Below are positions 35,370 through 44,533 of a DNA stretch of 53,712 nt, piece by piece. How positions within the stretch are numbered: the first letter of the stretch is position 1; each line of letters begins with the position of its first letter. This DNA comes from BS750m-G69 sp964441235 (GTDB lineage: Bacteria; Fidelibacterota; UBA2242). The translations under genes and the position numbers were made by a program. The notes under the pieces were generated by a model. The model was not told the DNA's origin, searched no databases, and was given only the letters and a program-made list of their open reading frames with translations. The stretch lies in assembly GCA_964441235.1 (NCBI GenBank), contig CAYTUQ010000023.1:1-53712 (forward strand). Reading direction: 5' to 3'.

Positions 35370-35575
35370 TCTTTATCCTTAACCTTAGGTTTCTGGCTGT
35401 TCAGCAAAAGCCCATATTTTAACAGTTGCCCAGCAATAAAGAATGTGAATAAAATACCCAAAAAAACAAAAGCGCTTCGTACAATACAAGTAAAGAAGGA
35501 GATACCATTAATAATAGTAATAATCAATGTTACTATAGCAACAAACATTGCAAACATATATAATACTTTAGTCAT
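35366..35575 (-). CDS. Small two-helix membrane protein between flhG and fliA
   Basis: A 69-residue protein with two predicted membrane helices (about 4-24, YMFAMFVAIVTLIITII; about 33-55, SAFVFLGILFTFFIAGQLL) and a charged cytoplasmic tail (KPKVKDKE). It overlaps fliA by four bases and meets the flhG stop, so it is coupled to both. Small membrane proteins often occupy this place in flagellar arrays. Function unknown; the tight coupling supports it as a real gene. Confidence 0.68.
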   Translation of the reverse strand: MTKVLYMFAMFVAIVTLIITIINGISFFTCIVRSAFVFLGILFTFFIAGQLLKYGLLLNSQKPKVKDKE

Positions 35576-36447
35576 TAATCCTCTCCGACTATCATGGTTC
35601 GACTATACATGAATCTATTAAATAAGTTTTTACGCTTATTAATATCCGTATGTGGCAACCTGAGCAGCTTCCTAATGATCATTTTTAGGGCATTAACTGA
35701 TACGGAATTGGGATACTCGAGAACCAATGGGCGCTGCTTTCGAATTGAATCTGATACAAAACTATCCTGAAAAATGGAGCCTCCATATAAAATATTACTG
35801 TTTAAAAACCTTTGAACCATCAGATTCATCTTTTTATACAAAGATTCTCCCTCATCTTCGGAATCAACCATATTGACGATTAACATAACCGGCATTGAAG
35901 CCTCATACTGTCTAATCACTTTAATCATACCGTATGCATCAGTAATAGATGCTGGGTCCGGTGTTACTATAACTATTGTTTTATCAGATCCTAAAACAAA
36001 AGACATCACATTTCGAGAAATTCCCGACCCTGTGTCTATTACGATTATATCATATTCATGCTCAAACCTGGAAAACGCATCCCCCAATTTTTTTATTACA
36101 TTATCTTCCATTTCCAACAAATCCTGCACAGCGGAAGCTGCCGGTAAGATATCAATACCCTGAGGACCACTTACTATAATATTTTCAAGGTCTATGTTCC
36201 CAACTAAAGCATCTGCAATGGTGTATTTTGGTCGGATTCCAAGAATTAAGTTCACATTGCCCAGGTTAATATCAGCATCTATCAGCAGAACATTCTTCTT
36301 TAATTGTTTTAAAATTATAGCAAGGTTTACACTAATGTTTGTTTTTCCCACACCACCTTTCCCGCTGGTTACGGTTACAATATCCGGCAAGTATTTATCT
36401 GTTTTCAGACTCGAAAGGTTTAATATATTTTTAGTTATTTGCTTCAT
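35575..36447 (-). CDS. flhG: Flagellum number regulator FlhG (FleN/YlxH)
   Basis: A 290-residue MinD/ParA-type ATPase. The deviant Walker A motif SGKGGVGKT is followed by VLLIDADINLGNVNLILG (Walker A'), and IVIDTGSG marks Walker B. FlhG limits flagellum number and acts on FlhF and the switch. A TTG at 36486 gives a longer frame that overlaps flhF by 28 bases; the ATG at 36447, 12 bases after the flhF stop and behind AGGTGAAAG, is preferred. The C-terminus is of usual length. Confidence 0.93.
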   Translation of the reverse strand: MKQITKNILNLSSLKTDKYLPDIVTVTSGKGGVGKTNISVNLAIILKQLKKNVLLIDADINLGNVNLILGIRPKYTIADALVGNIDLENIIVSGPQGIDILPAASAVQDLLEMEDNVIKKLGDAFSRFEHEYDIIVIDTGSGISRNVMSFVLGSDKTIVIVTPDPASITDAYGMIKVIRQYEASMPVMLIVNMVDSEDEGESLYKKMNLMVQRFLNSNILYGGSIFQDSFVSDSIRKQRPLVLEYPNSVSVNALKMIIRKLLRLPHTDINKRKNLFNRFMYSRTMIVGED

Positions 36448-36458
36448 TGAACTTTCAC

Positions 36459-37724
36459 CTATCCCGATTCTAATATTCTTTCCCAAATGAATTCCCCATT
36501 CCCAACTCTGATATTATTTGGGATCGATTGGCCATTGCTAATGTATGCGACTGGGAGTCCAATTTCTTGTATCATCGAAACAATTTTCCCAGGTCGGAAT
36601 GTCTCATCAACTTTCGTAAATATAATTCCAGTTGGATTCAAACTAAGATACAATCCAGCAGAATAGTTTAAATCCTCCAGATCAGCAGTCGCACTTAAAA
36701 CTAATAAAGTATCCGTCGGTTTTATTGATAATAAGTAACTTTGAAGTTCCTGAATATAATTTGGAAAAGTTGGACTACGTCCCGCCATATCCACCAGGAT
36801 AACATCTATGTCTTTTAGCCCTTCGTTTGCGAGATTAGCGTTTTGAGGATCTTTTATTTCTATAACAGGTATAGATACTATTTTTGAAAAAGCTTTTAGT
36901 GGTTCAGTTGCAGCAATTCGATAGATATCTGTTGTAGCAATAGCAATATTCTTTCTACCATAAACATCTGGGTGAGCTGCCAGTTTCATAATAGTTGTAG
37001 TTTTCCCTACCCCTGTTGGACCTATTAACGCAACAACTTTTTGTTTTTCCTTACTTTTCTTCCCAAGAGATATTCCCTTTTCAAGGGTTGAAAGAACTTT
37101 AGTTTTTACAGATTCTATTACTTTTCCTTTATTGATTTCGGATTGGAGTTGTTTCTCGTCGATAATCCCTGGAGATTTATCTTGCTTAAAGAGGGAAAGA
37201 ATCTCAGTTTTTACAGATTCCAATATTTTTTCGTGAGTAATTTCTGACTCACCATCCAGGCGTATATAAGCATGACGTACATATGAGATTGCATCATTGA
37301 TAGAAATTCCAGATTTCACCAGTCTTTCATATATTTCAGAGAAAGGCTCGGGGAAATCAGGAGGTGTCATTTTCCGAAGCCGCCGATTTAATTTATTTAA
37401 TTCATAACGAAGACTTGTTAACTCATTGCTCATTTTTGTTTCCTGGTCAAAATCAGTATTAGACTGAAACTTCTGTCTCGGTATAGATTTTCCCCGGATT
37501 ACATTTCCAGCATGACTGGGATTTCCATTATCAACGTGTCTGTTTACTTTTTTGTTATTAGTATCTACAGCAACGTTGATTTGGATTAAATCTTTTTTCT
37601 TTTTAAAATAATTATGATTCTGGATTTTTTGTGATTCCATCAAAACGACCTCATCTCCAAACTCAGATTTTGCCTGGTTTAAAGCGTCGTGTAATGTTGG
37701 TCCAAAATATGTTTTAATCTTCAT
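36459..37724 (-). CDS. flhF: Flagellar placement GTPase FlhF
   Basis: A 421-residue SRP-type GTPase. The N-terminal basic domain (MKIKTYFGPTLHDALNQAK) precedes a variable linker. The GTPase domain starts near residue 230 with VALIGPTGVGKTTTIMKLA (G1), then VILVDMAGRS (G3) and GIIFTKVDE (G4). FlhF marks the site of flagellum assembly at the membrane, often a pole. It overlaps flhA by 11 bases and precedes flhG, the standard flhA-flhF-flhG order. Confidence 0.95.
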   Translation of the reverse strand: MKIKTYFGPTLHDALNQAKSEFGDEVVLMESQKIQNHNYFKKKKDLIQINVAVDTNNKKVNRHVDNGNPSHAGNVIRGKSIPRQKFQSNTDFDQETKMSNELTSLRYELNKLNRRLRKMTPPDFPEPFSEIYERLVKSGISINDAISYVRHAYIRLDGESEITHEKILESVKTEILSLFKQDKSPGIIDEKQLQSEINKGKVIESVKTKVLSTLEKGISLGKKSKEKQKVVALIGPTGVGKTTTIMKLAAHPDVYGRKNIAIATTDIYRIAATEPLKAFSKIVSIPVIEIKDPQNANLANEGLKDIDVILVDMAGRSPTFPNYIQELQSYLLSIKPTDTLLVLSATADLEDLNYSAGLYLSLNPTGIIFTKVDETFRPGKIVSMIQEIGLPVAYISNGQSIPNNIRVGNGEFIWERILESG

Positions 37725-39789
37725 TTGGATAACTCACTGCTCCTATAGATTTTAGATTTGTGTTAGATGATAATTCAGAATAAGATACTACGGAAACGCT
37801 GGGTAGTATTGGCTCAATGAAATTCCGCAGTGTCCGCCTAATATGCGGTGACACAAGCAAAACAGGATTTAAGCCGGTTGATACCATTTTCTCAACATTT
37901 TCAGCGATAGATTCAAATAAGTGGTTCACCTGGTTTGGGGAAAACCCCAGGTTTTGCGAATTCCCATTTCCATTCTTTATAGATTCTATAATTGAATCCT
38001 CCAATCGTGGTTCGAGAGTTGATACTGTAATCTGGTTCTCTCCCTGTTTAAGATAATCTGTAATTGTTTCTGAAAGGGCATTTCTTACATATTCTGTTAA
38101 AACATCTGGGTCCTTTGAAAACGCTGCATAATCGGCAGTTGCTTCCAATATCTGCGAAAGGTTGCGAATTGGAATCCTTTCTTTTAACAGATTCTTCAAT
38201 ATCTGAGTTACTACTCCCAGTGGGATTAAATCTGGAACCAACCCCTCAGTAACGGCAGGGTGAGTCTTCTTCAGGTGGTCCAACATTTCCTGCGTCTCCT
38301 GCCTATCCAAAAGTTTATAGCTGTTTGCTCTCAACACCTCCATCAGGTGTGTTGCAATGATAGCAGGTGGTTCGACAACCGTGTACCCGGCCACCTCTGC
38401 TTTTTCCTTTTCTTTTTTTGAAACCCAGATAGCTGGAAGTCCAAATGTTGGTTCCGTTGTTTCTATTCCTTCAAACTCAGCCCTATCATCAGGATTTAGC
38501 ACTAAATAGTACCCCAGTTTCACTTCTCCTCTGCCAATTTCTATACCATATATCTTAAAAACATATTCATTGGATTTTAACTGGATGTTATCACGAATTC
38601 TTATTGGAGGAATAATAACCCCAAGCTCGATAGCAAGACTTTTTCTTATTGTTGAGATTCGTCCCAGCAGATTACCTCCCTGATTTATATCTACCAGTGG
38701 AATAAGCCCATATCCTATTTCTATTTCAAAAGGATCAGGATGAAGAAAATCTTCAATTTTTTCTTCCACCTCGCCTGATGGTTTTTCCTCAGACTCAGCA
38801 ATCATTTTTTCTTTTCGTCTTTGACTTTTCTGCACTAAATAACCGCAACCCCCTATAAGGAGAGCAATTAATGTAAAAGGTATAAAAGGTAGTCCAGGCA
38901 CTATTCCTAAAACTCCCAGTGTACCAGCAGCAACAAATAACGCCCTCGGTTGATTTGTTATCTGCACGGTAATGTCATTACCCAGGCCAAATTCGGACGT
39001 TACACGAGTAATGATAATTCCAGCTGCTGTTGAAATTACAAGAGCAGGAATTTGTGCCACCAATCCATCACCAACGGTTAGTAAAGTATAAATGGAAGCT
39101 GCCTCACCAAATGGTAATCCACGTTGAAGCACTCCTATTGCCAGTCCACCAATTATGTTGATTGACGTAATGATTAAGCCTGCAATAGCATCTCCACGAA
39201 CAAACTTGGCTGCGCCATCCATTGCACCGTAAAATTCCGCTTCATTACTAATGATTTCCCTGCGTCTACGCGCATCGCGGTCGTCTATTAAACCGGCATT
39301 CAAATCGGCATCAATAGCCATCTGTTTTCCAGGCATCGCATCCAGAGTAAATCGTGCCGAGACCTCTGCTATCCTGCCAGATCCCTTTGTAATAACAACA
39401 AAATTGATGATTACAAGAATGAGGAATATTACTATACCAACAACATAATTGCCACCAACAACAAAAGAACCAAAAGCTTCAATAACTTCACCTGCATATC
39501 CCTGTCCTAAAATAAGTCTTGTCGTAGATACATTTAAAGCCAATCTAAACAGAGTAACAACCAGAAGTAGGCCGGGGAAAACAGAAAAATCAAGGGGATT
39601 AAGAACATATAACGCCACGAACATCATCACCAGAGCGATTGTTATATTCATAACCAAAAGAATGTCTATTAAAAATGGCGGCAATGGTATGATCATCATC
39701 CCGAGAATCAATACAATACCACCAGCCAACATTACATTGCTGTACCTGGATGAATTATGCAATTTTATTTGATCTTGTTCTTTAGACAT
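37714..39789 (-). CDS. flhA: Flagellar export gate protein FlhA
   Basis: A 691-residue export-gate ring protein. About eight membrane helices occupy residues 18-320 (first: MLAGGIVLILGMMIIPLPPF). The FHIPEP-type loop reads GFVVGG...TKGSGRIAEVSARFTLDAMPGKQM-like sequence near 135-180. The soluble cytoplasmic domain (about 345-691) includes PAIWVSKKEKEKAEVAGYTVVEP. FlhA passes substrates from chaperones to the channel. Length and topology are normal. It follows flhB after a 373-bp repeat-bearing gap and overlaps flhF. Confidence 0.96.
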   Translation of the reverse strand: MSKEQDQIKLHNSSRYSNVMLAGGIVLILGMMIIPLPPFLIDILLVMNITIALVMMFVALYVLNPLDFSVFPGLLLVVTLFRLALNVSTTRLILGQGYAGEVIEAFGSFVVGGNYVVGIVIFLILVIINFVVITKGSGRIAEVSARFTLDAMPGKQMAIDADLNAGLIDDRDARRRREIISNEAEFYGAMDGAAKFVRGDAIAGLIITSINIIGGLAIGVLQRGLPFGEAASIYTLLTVGDGLVAQIPALVISTAAGIIITRVTSEFGLGNDITVQITNQPRALFVAAGTLGVLGIVPGLPFIPFTLIALLIGGCGYLVQKSQRRKEKMIAESEEKPSGEVEEKIEDFLHPDPFEIEIGYGLIPLVDINQGGNLLGRISTIRKSLAIELGVIIPPIRIRDNIQLKSNEYVFKIYGIEIGRGEVKLGYYLVLNPDDRAEFEGIETTEPTFGLPAIWVSKKEKEKAEVAGYTVVEPPAIIATHLMEVLRANSYKLLDRQETQEMLDHLKKTHPAVTEGLVPDLIPLGVVTQILKNLLKERIPIRNLSQILEATADYAAFSKDPDVLTEYVRNALSETITDYLKQGENQITVSTLEPRLEDSIIESIKNGNGNSQNLGFSPNQVNHLFESIAENVEKMVSTGLNPVLLVSPHIRRTLRNFIEPILPSVSVVSYSELSSNTNLKSIGAVSYPNED

Positions 39790-40020
39790 ATGAATATCAT
39801 TAAGGTAACTAGTTAAATTTTCCGTAACCGTTCACGGTTTCTCCAAAGGAACTCTCTTGGAGGAAATTAGAAATTAGTGTTATCATAATTTTGTGCTGTT
39901 GATAAACGCATTCTTTTCCCAATTTCCCCCAAAGGGGTCTCTTTGAGACAATTTCTAATTTCCATGCTTGACATCTAACTCATAGACTCTTTTCATTTCT
40001 TTTCCTAATTTCTAATTTCT

Positions 40021-40042
40021 CCCGTAAGGGATGCCTTCGGCA
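40021..40042. repeat. Double-hairpin repeat
   Basis: CCC-GTAA-GGG followed by TGCC-TTC-GGCA. It is the same design as 3445-3465, 6306-6337, 23458-23479, 39926-39948 and 46954-46975 but the second stem has a different sequence that still pairs. Confidence 0.62.
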
Positions 40043-40051
40043 CAATTTCTG

Positions 40052-40159
40052 TTCACCCTGTTAGATACTACTAATTTTTATCATCTGAAAAATATAGAAA
40101 TATGTAAAAATACTGTCTTACTTAATGCACTTATTTTTGATGTTATCTCACGGGGTGAA
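40052..40159. repeat. Family E inverted-repeat element, 108 bp
   Basis: Ends TTCACCCTGTTAGATA (40052-40067) and TATCTCACGGGGTGAA (40144-40159) pair with two departures, one a G-T-type pair. The core is AT-rich and non-coding. It lies immediately behind the flhB stop. Confidence 0.7.
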
Positions 40160-40162
40160 CGT

Positions 40163-41242
40163 TTACAATTTTCCTTTCATACGGTACACTTGCGTTAAAA
40201 TCTCTGCTACTGCCTGATAAAGTACTACAGGTATTTCCATACCGACTTCTGTGGAAGAGAAAAGGCTTCTGGCGAGAGGTTTGTCTTCAATTATAGGAAT
40301 ATCATTCTGCAATGCGATCTCTTTAATCTTTTCTGCAATCTTTCTCTTTCCCTTCGCGACCACAACTGGTGCATCCGATTTACTCACAGGCTTATATTTC
40401 ATAGCAATCGCCAGGAAAATTGGGTTGGTCACCACAACAGTAGCATCAGGAACCGCCGACATCATACGCTTTCTGGCGATCTGCCTCTGCACAGAGCGAA
40501 TTCGTCCCTTTAATTCTGGACTTCCTTCATACTGTTTCCGTTCATCCTTAACTTCCTGTTTACTCATCTTTAGTTTTTTTTCATACTGCCATTTTTGATA
40601 AACAAAGTCTGCAATTCCTAAAACAAGCAGAACTGCACCAATTTTAATACTAAGTTCATAAAGTACTTTCCCAAAAAACACCAATATTTGTGTTATTGTA
40701 ACGTTGTATAAAACCCAAAAATCATTAAGATCAAGGTGTTTTTTTATTACAGAATAGGCTATAAAACCTACAATACTAAATTTTAATATACCTTTAACTA
40801 ATTCAACAATAGAGTTGAGAGAAAATAGTTTTTTTATTCCATTGATTGGATTTAGTGAGTCAAATTTTGGTTCGAGAGCCTTCTTAGCAAATAGAATTTT
40901 GAAATTATCCTGAGCAAGGTTGACTACAATCCCGAAAGACATTATCATGAGTAAAATTGGTAACAAAGCCGATGCAAGACATTTTGAAGTAAAATAAAGT
41001 ATTACAGGAACCGATTCCGGGGTTACTGAAATAAATGAAGCATTCCCATAAATCAAAGCTATGAAATCCGTCATATTTGTTATTAATGTATCTGAACTGA
41101 ACTTAAAGGCAAAAATTCCGGCAAATAAAATCGTAACGGATATAAGATCCTGACTTTTTGGTACCTGTCCCTTTTCTCTTTCTTTCCCCCGTCGCCGGGG
41201 TGTTGCTTTTTCAGTTCTGTCCTGGGCTGATTGGTCTGCCAT
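40163..41242 (-). CDS. flhB: Export specificity-switch protein FlhB with altered cleavage motif
   Basis: A 359-residue FlhB. The N-terminus reads DRTEKATPRRRGKERE, as usual, followed by four membrane helices (about 32-215) and a cytoplasmic domain (about 220-359) with SKQEVKDERKQYEGSPELKG. The self-cleavage motif that is NPTH in nearly all family members is N273-P-I-F276 here, in VVVTNPIFLAIAMKY. Asn and Pro remain but Thr and His are lost, so cleavage and the switch from hook to filament export may differ. It starts 3 bp after fliR. Confidence 0.94.
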   Translation of the reverse strand: MADQSAQDRTEKATPRRRGKEREKGQVPKSQDLISVTILFAGIFAFKFSSDTLITNMTDFIALIYGNASFISVTPESVPVILYFTSKCLASALLPILLMIMSFGIVVNLAQDNFKILFAKKALEPKFDSLNPINGIKKLFSLNSIVELVKGILKFSIVGFIAYSVIKKHLDLNDFWVLYNVTITQILVFFGKVLYELSIKIGAVLLVLGIADFVYQKWQYEKKLKMSKQEVKDERKQYEGSPELKGRIRSVQRQIARKRMMSAVPDATVVVTNPIFLAIAMKYKPVSKSDAPVVVAKGKRKIAEKIKEIALQNDIPIIEDKPLARSLFSSTEVGMEIPVVLYQAVAEILTQVYRMKGKL

Positions 41243-41245
41243 TAT

Positions 41246-42031
41246 TTAAGTACCTTTTAATTGAAGCATAATTTTACCCAGATAGGTGAATAGATCCTCA
41301 TAGACAGAATCAAACAATAGCTGGAAAATAGTCAGTGAGGATATTAGTGCAAAAATACCGCAGCCTATTCTTAGTGGAAGCGTCACAAAAAAGGCGTTCA
41401 TCTGCGGCATCACACGAAGAGATAGTGCCACTGCTGCCTCCACAAGTAATAAAAATATCATCGTAGGACCAGCAAATCGAATTGCAATATCGAATGCTGT
41501 TGAACCACTCCGGATAATGCTTCGCCCTGATGCTGGTGTAAATGTACATCCCTGTAATGGAATCAGTGTAAAATTCTTGAAAAGGGTCTCAATGAATAGG
41601 TAATGTCCATTTACAACAACGAAATAAGTGATCACAAGAAACATCCAGAATTGCCCAACAATCGGCACCTGCTGATGACTATTGGGATCCATCACGTTTG
41701 CTAGCCCGAGTCCCATTTGCCTTCCTACAAAACCGCCAGCCATGACAAATCCCTCAAAAATAAACTGACAGCCGAATCCTATTATTAACCCAATTAAAAC
41801 TTCTCTGGAAACGCTGAAAACAAGCTCTGGAAGAGAGCCGATTACTGAGGAAGGATAACCTATTGTTGGAAAAATGATAAGAGTCAGGATAAATGCAAAT
41901 AGGATGCGAATTTTCGAATTAATCACAGGGGAACTTATAATAGGTAAAGTCATAGTCATTGCAGAGATCCGAGCAAAGACTAACATATAACCAGGCAATA
42001 ATTCACTTAATTTATCGATAAACTCAAACAT
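41246..42031 (-). CDS. fliR: Flagellar export channel protein FliR
   Basis: A 261-residue membrane protein with about six hydrophobic helices. Family marks include MLVFARISAMTMTLPIIS near the N-terminus, REVLIGLIIGFG (about 75-86), and the GLGLANVMDPNSHQQVPIVGQF loop. It forms the export channel with FliP and FliQ. It lies 2 bp from fliQ and 3 bp from flhB. Confidence 0.95.
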   Translation of the reverse strand: MFEFIDKLSELLPGYMLVFARISAMTMTLPIISSPVINSKIRILFAFILTLIIFPTIGYPSSVIGSLPELVFSVSREVLIGLIIGFGCQFIFEGFVMAGGFVGRQMGLGLANVMDPNSHQQVPIVGQFWMFLVITYFVVVNGHYLFIETLFKNFTLIPLQGCTFTPASGRSIIRSGSTAFDIAIRFAGPTMIFLLLVEAAVALSLRVMPQMNAFFVTLPLRIGCGIFALISSLTIFQLLFDSVYEDLFTYLGKIMLQLKGT

Positions 42032-42033
42032 AT

Positions 42034-42303
42034 TTATTTGACCATAAGCGGAATCTGGTTGAATATTTCATTTGTAAAACCTATTATTATATCGAGAAAC
42101 CATGGAATTAACAGCAATATTACCAGTCCAACGAAAGCCATCTTGGGAATGAACGTAAGAGTCATTTCACGAATTGACGTAATTGTCTGAAAAAGTGATA
42201 CCAGTACTCCTACAATAAGTCCGGTACCCAAAATAGGAGCCAGTATATATATGGCTGTCATTAAAGTCTCTCTGCTAATATATACAACATAATCAGTATT
42301 CAT
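42034..42303 (-). CDS. fliQ: Flagellar export channel protein FliQ
   Basis: An 89-residue protein with two membrane helices (about 14-39, LMTAIYILAPILGTGLIVGVL; about 52-76, MAFVGLVILLLIPWFLDII) joined by the conserved LFQTITSIREMTL loop. The longer frame from 42348 lies inside fliP; the ATG at 42303, three bases after the fliP stop, gives the standard length. Confidence 0.95.
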   Translation of the reverse strand: MNTDYVVYISRETLMTAIYILAPILGTGLIVGVLVSLFQTITSIREMTLTFIPKMAFVGLVILLLIPWFLDIIIGFTNEIFNQIPLMVK

Positions 42304-42305
42304 AG

Positions 42306-43073
42306 TTACATAAATCCTTTTACTAATGATCCAATAACGACATACCATCCATCTACCAATACAAATAACAAAATCTTAAGTGGCATGGAAATCATCATTG
42401 GTGGGAGCATCATCATCCCCATTGACAGGAGAATGCTCGCTACAACAACATCTATGACCAACATTGGAAGATAGAGCAGGAATCCAATTTGAAATGCTGT
42501 CTTAAATTCACTGACAATGAATGCCGGAATAACTATAGATAAAGGAATATCCTCCGATGAGGTCAGTTTTTCTGCTCCGCTTAAATCAATAAAAAGCCCG
42601 AGTTCCTTATCACGAGTCTGCTTTAGCATAAATGTTTTAACAGGTTTACCAGCTCTTTCCAGAGCCTCAGTCTGGGTAATCTCCTCATGTATATAAGGTT
42701 GCAATGCATTTTCATTGATATTATTAAATACAGGTCTCATAATGAAAAAAGTTAAAAATAGGGCTAATCCCGCTAAGATTTGATTCGAGGGTACTGTCTG
42801 TGTTGCCAAGGCTGTTCTCAAAAAGTGAAATACTATTACCAGTCTGGTAAAAGAAGTCATCATTATTAATATCGAAGGCGCAAGAGCTAGTACCGTCAAT
42901 AAGAATACGATTTTCATCGTTAAAACAAAGTCTGAGGGATCATTGGACTCTTCAATTCCTAACGAAAACTTCGGAATTGTAGATTGAGCTGAGATAAAAT
43001 GGGGTAAAAGTATCACTAACAAAATGACAAACGGCAATATTTTCTTTTTATTTCTCACAAGGTACACTATCAA
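42306..43073 (-). CDS. fliP: Flagellar export channel protein FliP
   Basis: A 255-residue protein with an N-terminal signal sequence (ILPFVILLVILLPHFISAQ), which FliP is known to carry. Core motifs are APSILIMMTSFTRLVIVFHFLR (about 65-86), TVPSNQILAGLALFLTFFIM, and the C-terminal IGFLLYLPMLVIDVVVASILLSMGMMMLPPMMIS. It forms the five-fold ring of the export channel. It sits directly downstream of fliO by 3 bp. Confidence 0.96.
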   Translation of the reverse strand: MIVYLVRNKKKILPFVILLVILLPHFISAQSTIPKFSLGIEESNDPSDFVLTMKIVFLLTVLALAPSILIMMTSFTRLVIVFHFLRTALATQTVPSNQILAGLALFLTFFIMRPVFNNINENALQPYIHEEITQTEALERAGKPVKTFMLKQTRDKELGLFIDLSGAEKLTSSEDIPLSIVIPAFIVSEFKTAFQIGFLLYLPMLVIDVVVASILLSMGMMMLPPMMISMPLKILLFVLVDGWYVVIGSLVKGFM

Positions 43074-43076
43074 TTA

Positions 43077-43610
43077 TTATTTGTCTTTACTTTTAACTTT
43101 AAACCTTTTCAATATTTTAGGAAGCTGGTCACTCATTTGTGTACTCTCAACCTGTGCAGTATTTTCACTGGTATTATCTTCTTCATATTCTGCAATCCGA
43201 TTGATTGAATTATCCGTAATTCCTAAAAGTATCTTACGACCATCCACTCTCACCATTAGTAAATAATGCTTGGAATCAATATATCGCCTGCCAATAATAT
43301 CCATCTTCATTCTATCAGAAATACTTGATCTTGACCTCTTTTTATACCATTTTGCTCCTAAAAAAGTCAATATTATCAAAGCAATAGTTATTAAAACGAT
43401 CCGAAGAACAAACCCTGTATAGCTGGACTTCAGGGATGATTCAACCTTCTGTCCCTCTAGTGTATGCTGTTCTACTTTATCTGATTTAGAAATTCCCTGG
43501 ATAGAAGAAAGCATCATCATTAGTCCCATTACTGCAATGAGAATAAAGATTAATGCAATTAGGTAAGATTTCTTACCAGATTGAAATTGAGAATTTCGTT
43601 TGGGTATCAT
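43077..43610 (-). CDS. fliO: FliO-like export accessory protein
   Basis: A 177-residue protein with two hydrophobic helices (about 15-34, SYLIALIFILIAVMGLMMML; about 69-87, LRIVLITIALIILTFLGAKW) and a soluble tail with the FliO-like strand pattern IIGRRYIDSKHYLLMVRVDGRKILLGIT. FliO helps assemble the FliP ring. Classic FliO has one helix; the extra N-terminal one is unusual but known in distant relatives. Overlap with fliN (four bases) and place before fliP support the call. Confidence 0.85.
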   Translation of the reverse strand: MIPKRNSQFQSGKKSYLIALIFILIAVMGLMMMLSSIQGISKSDKVEQHTLEGQKVESSLKSSYTGFVLRIVLITIALIILTFLGAKWYKKRSRSSISDRMKMDIIGRRYIDSKHYLLMVRVDGRKILLGITDNSINRIAEYEEDNTSENTAQVESTQMSDQLPKILKRFKVKSKDK

Positions 43611-44533
43611 TTTAAATTTCTAATTCTTTCTTTTGGTCCAACTAACTGTGTAATTCTAATTCCAAAATGGTCTTCAATAACAACAACTTCTCCATCAGCA
43701 ATCTTCCGACTGTTGACAAATATTTCCAGAGGTTCACCTGCAGCCTTTTCCAGCTCAAGCACTGATCCTTTCCCTAATTTTAAAATATCTTTAATGAGCA
43801 TAGTTTTTCTTCCAAGCTCGACGGTAGCTTCCAATTTTACATCCATCAACATCTCAATATTCCGGGATTGTTTATGATCACCTCCATTAGAAGAACTGAA
43901 TGATTGGAACTCGGCTGTATGTATATCTATTCGATTTTCGCCGGATACTTCTGTTTCTATATCAGGTGCTGCGTCAGTTAACTCCTCATCTACTTTTTCA
44001 TCTTCAGAAGAGACGCACCATATATAGTGATGTAACTCGAAATCTTCCTTTTCCACAGAAACAGTATAGTTTACTCTCAAATCTCCTTCAACTTGAAAGG
44101 AAGGCAATGCATCTTCCGCAGATTCTACAAGTATAGTTTTTAATTCATCTACATTAAAAACATTATTTTTACCTTCTAGTGAGGATTGCAACTGACCAAA
44201 TAACTGGTTTGCCCCTTCCTGTAAACCTTCAAGATGAGCACTGGTTAGACTTTCTTCCGGTTTATCGCTTATCATCCATGCGTAGAGATTTAACGCAAAA
44301 TTAGACGGTAGTGTGATTATATGTCTGTAGGTAGCAATCCCTGTTGTAAGAAATTGAATATGAACACGTGGATACACTTCGCTTGAAATGAGAGACCTTG
44401 TTTCTGTTTCTTTAGACACCTTCATTTTTACAATAAATTCTTTTCCAAAGAGTTGGCTTAACGCTTCATTCACTGATGGTAGCAGCTCCTTAAATGTTTT
44501 AGAAAATTGTAACTTCAACTGCTCAAATTTCAT
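43607..44533 (-). CDS. fliN: Flagellar switch protein FliN (long, FliY-like)
   Basis: A 308-residue protein. The C-terminal SpoA domain (about 225-305) has the family core MLMDVKLEATVELGRKTMLIKDILKLGKGSVLELEKAAGEPLEIFVN-type sequence. The N-terminal 170 residues resemble the CheC-like part of FliY-type switch proteins (LTSAHLEGLQEGANQLFGQL) without an obvious active-site pair, so phosphatase activity cannot be claimed. A linker rich in acidic residues joins them. It helps form the C-ring. It overlaps fliM by 11 bases. Confidence 0.9.
   Translation of the reverse strand: MKFEQLKLQFSKTFKELLPSVNEALSQLFGKEFIVKMKVSKETETRSLISSEVYPRVHIQFLTTGIATYRHIITLPSNFALNLYAWMISDKPEESLTSAHLEGLQEGANQLFGQLQSSLEGKNNVFNVDELKTILVESAEDALPSFQVEGDLRVNYTVSVEKEDFELHHYIWCVSSEDEKVDEELTDAAPDIETEVSGENRIDIHTAEFQSFSSSNGGDHKQSRNIEMLMDVKLEATVELGRKTMLIKDILKLGKGSVLELEKAAGEPLEIFVNSRKIADGEVVVIEDHFGIRITQLVGPKERIRNLK

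Larger units (their letters stand above)
39790..40162. other. Repeat-bearing gap between flhB and flhA
   Basis: No gene. Double-hairpin modules lie at 39926-39948 (CCCC/GGGG then TCTC-TTT-GAGA) and 40021-40042 (CCC-GTAA-GGG then TGCC-TTC-GGCA); a family E element follows at 40052-40159. AATTTCTAATTTC-type sequence repeats between them. Confidence 0.6.
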
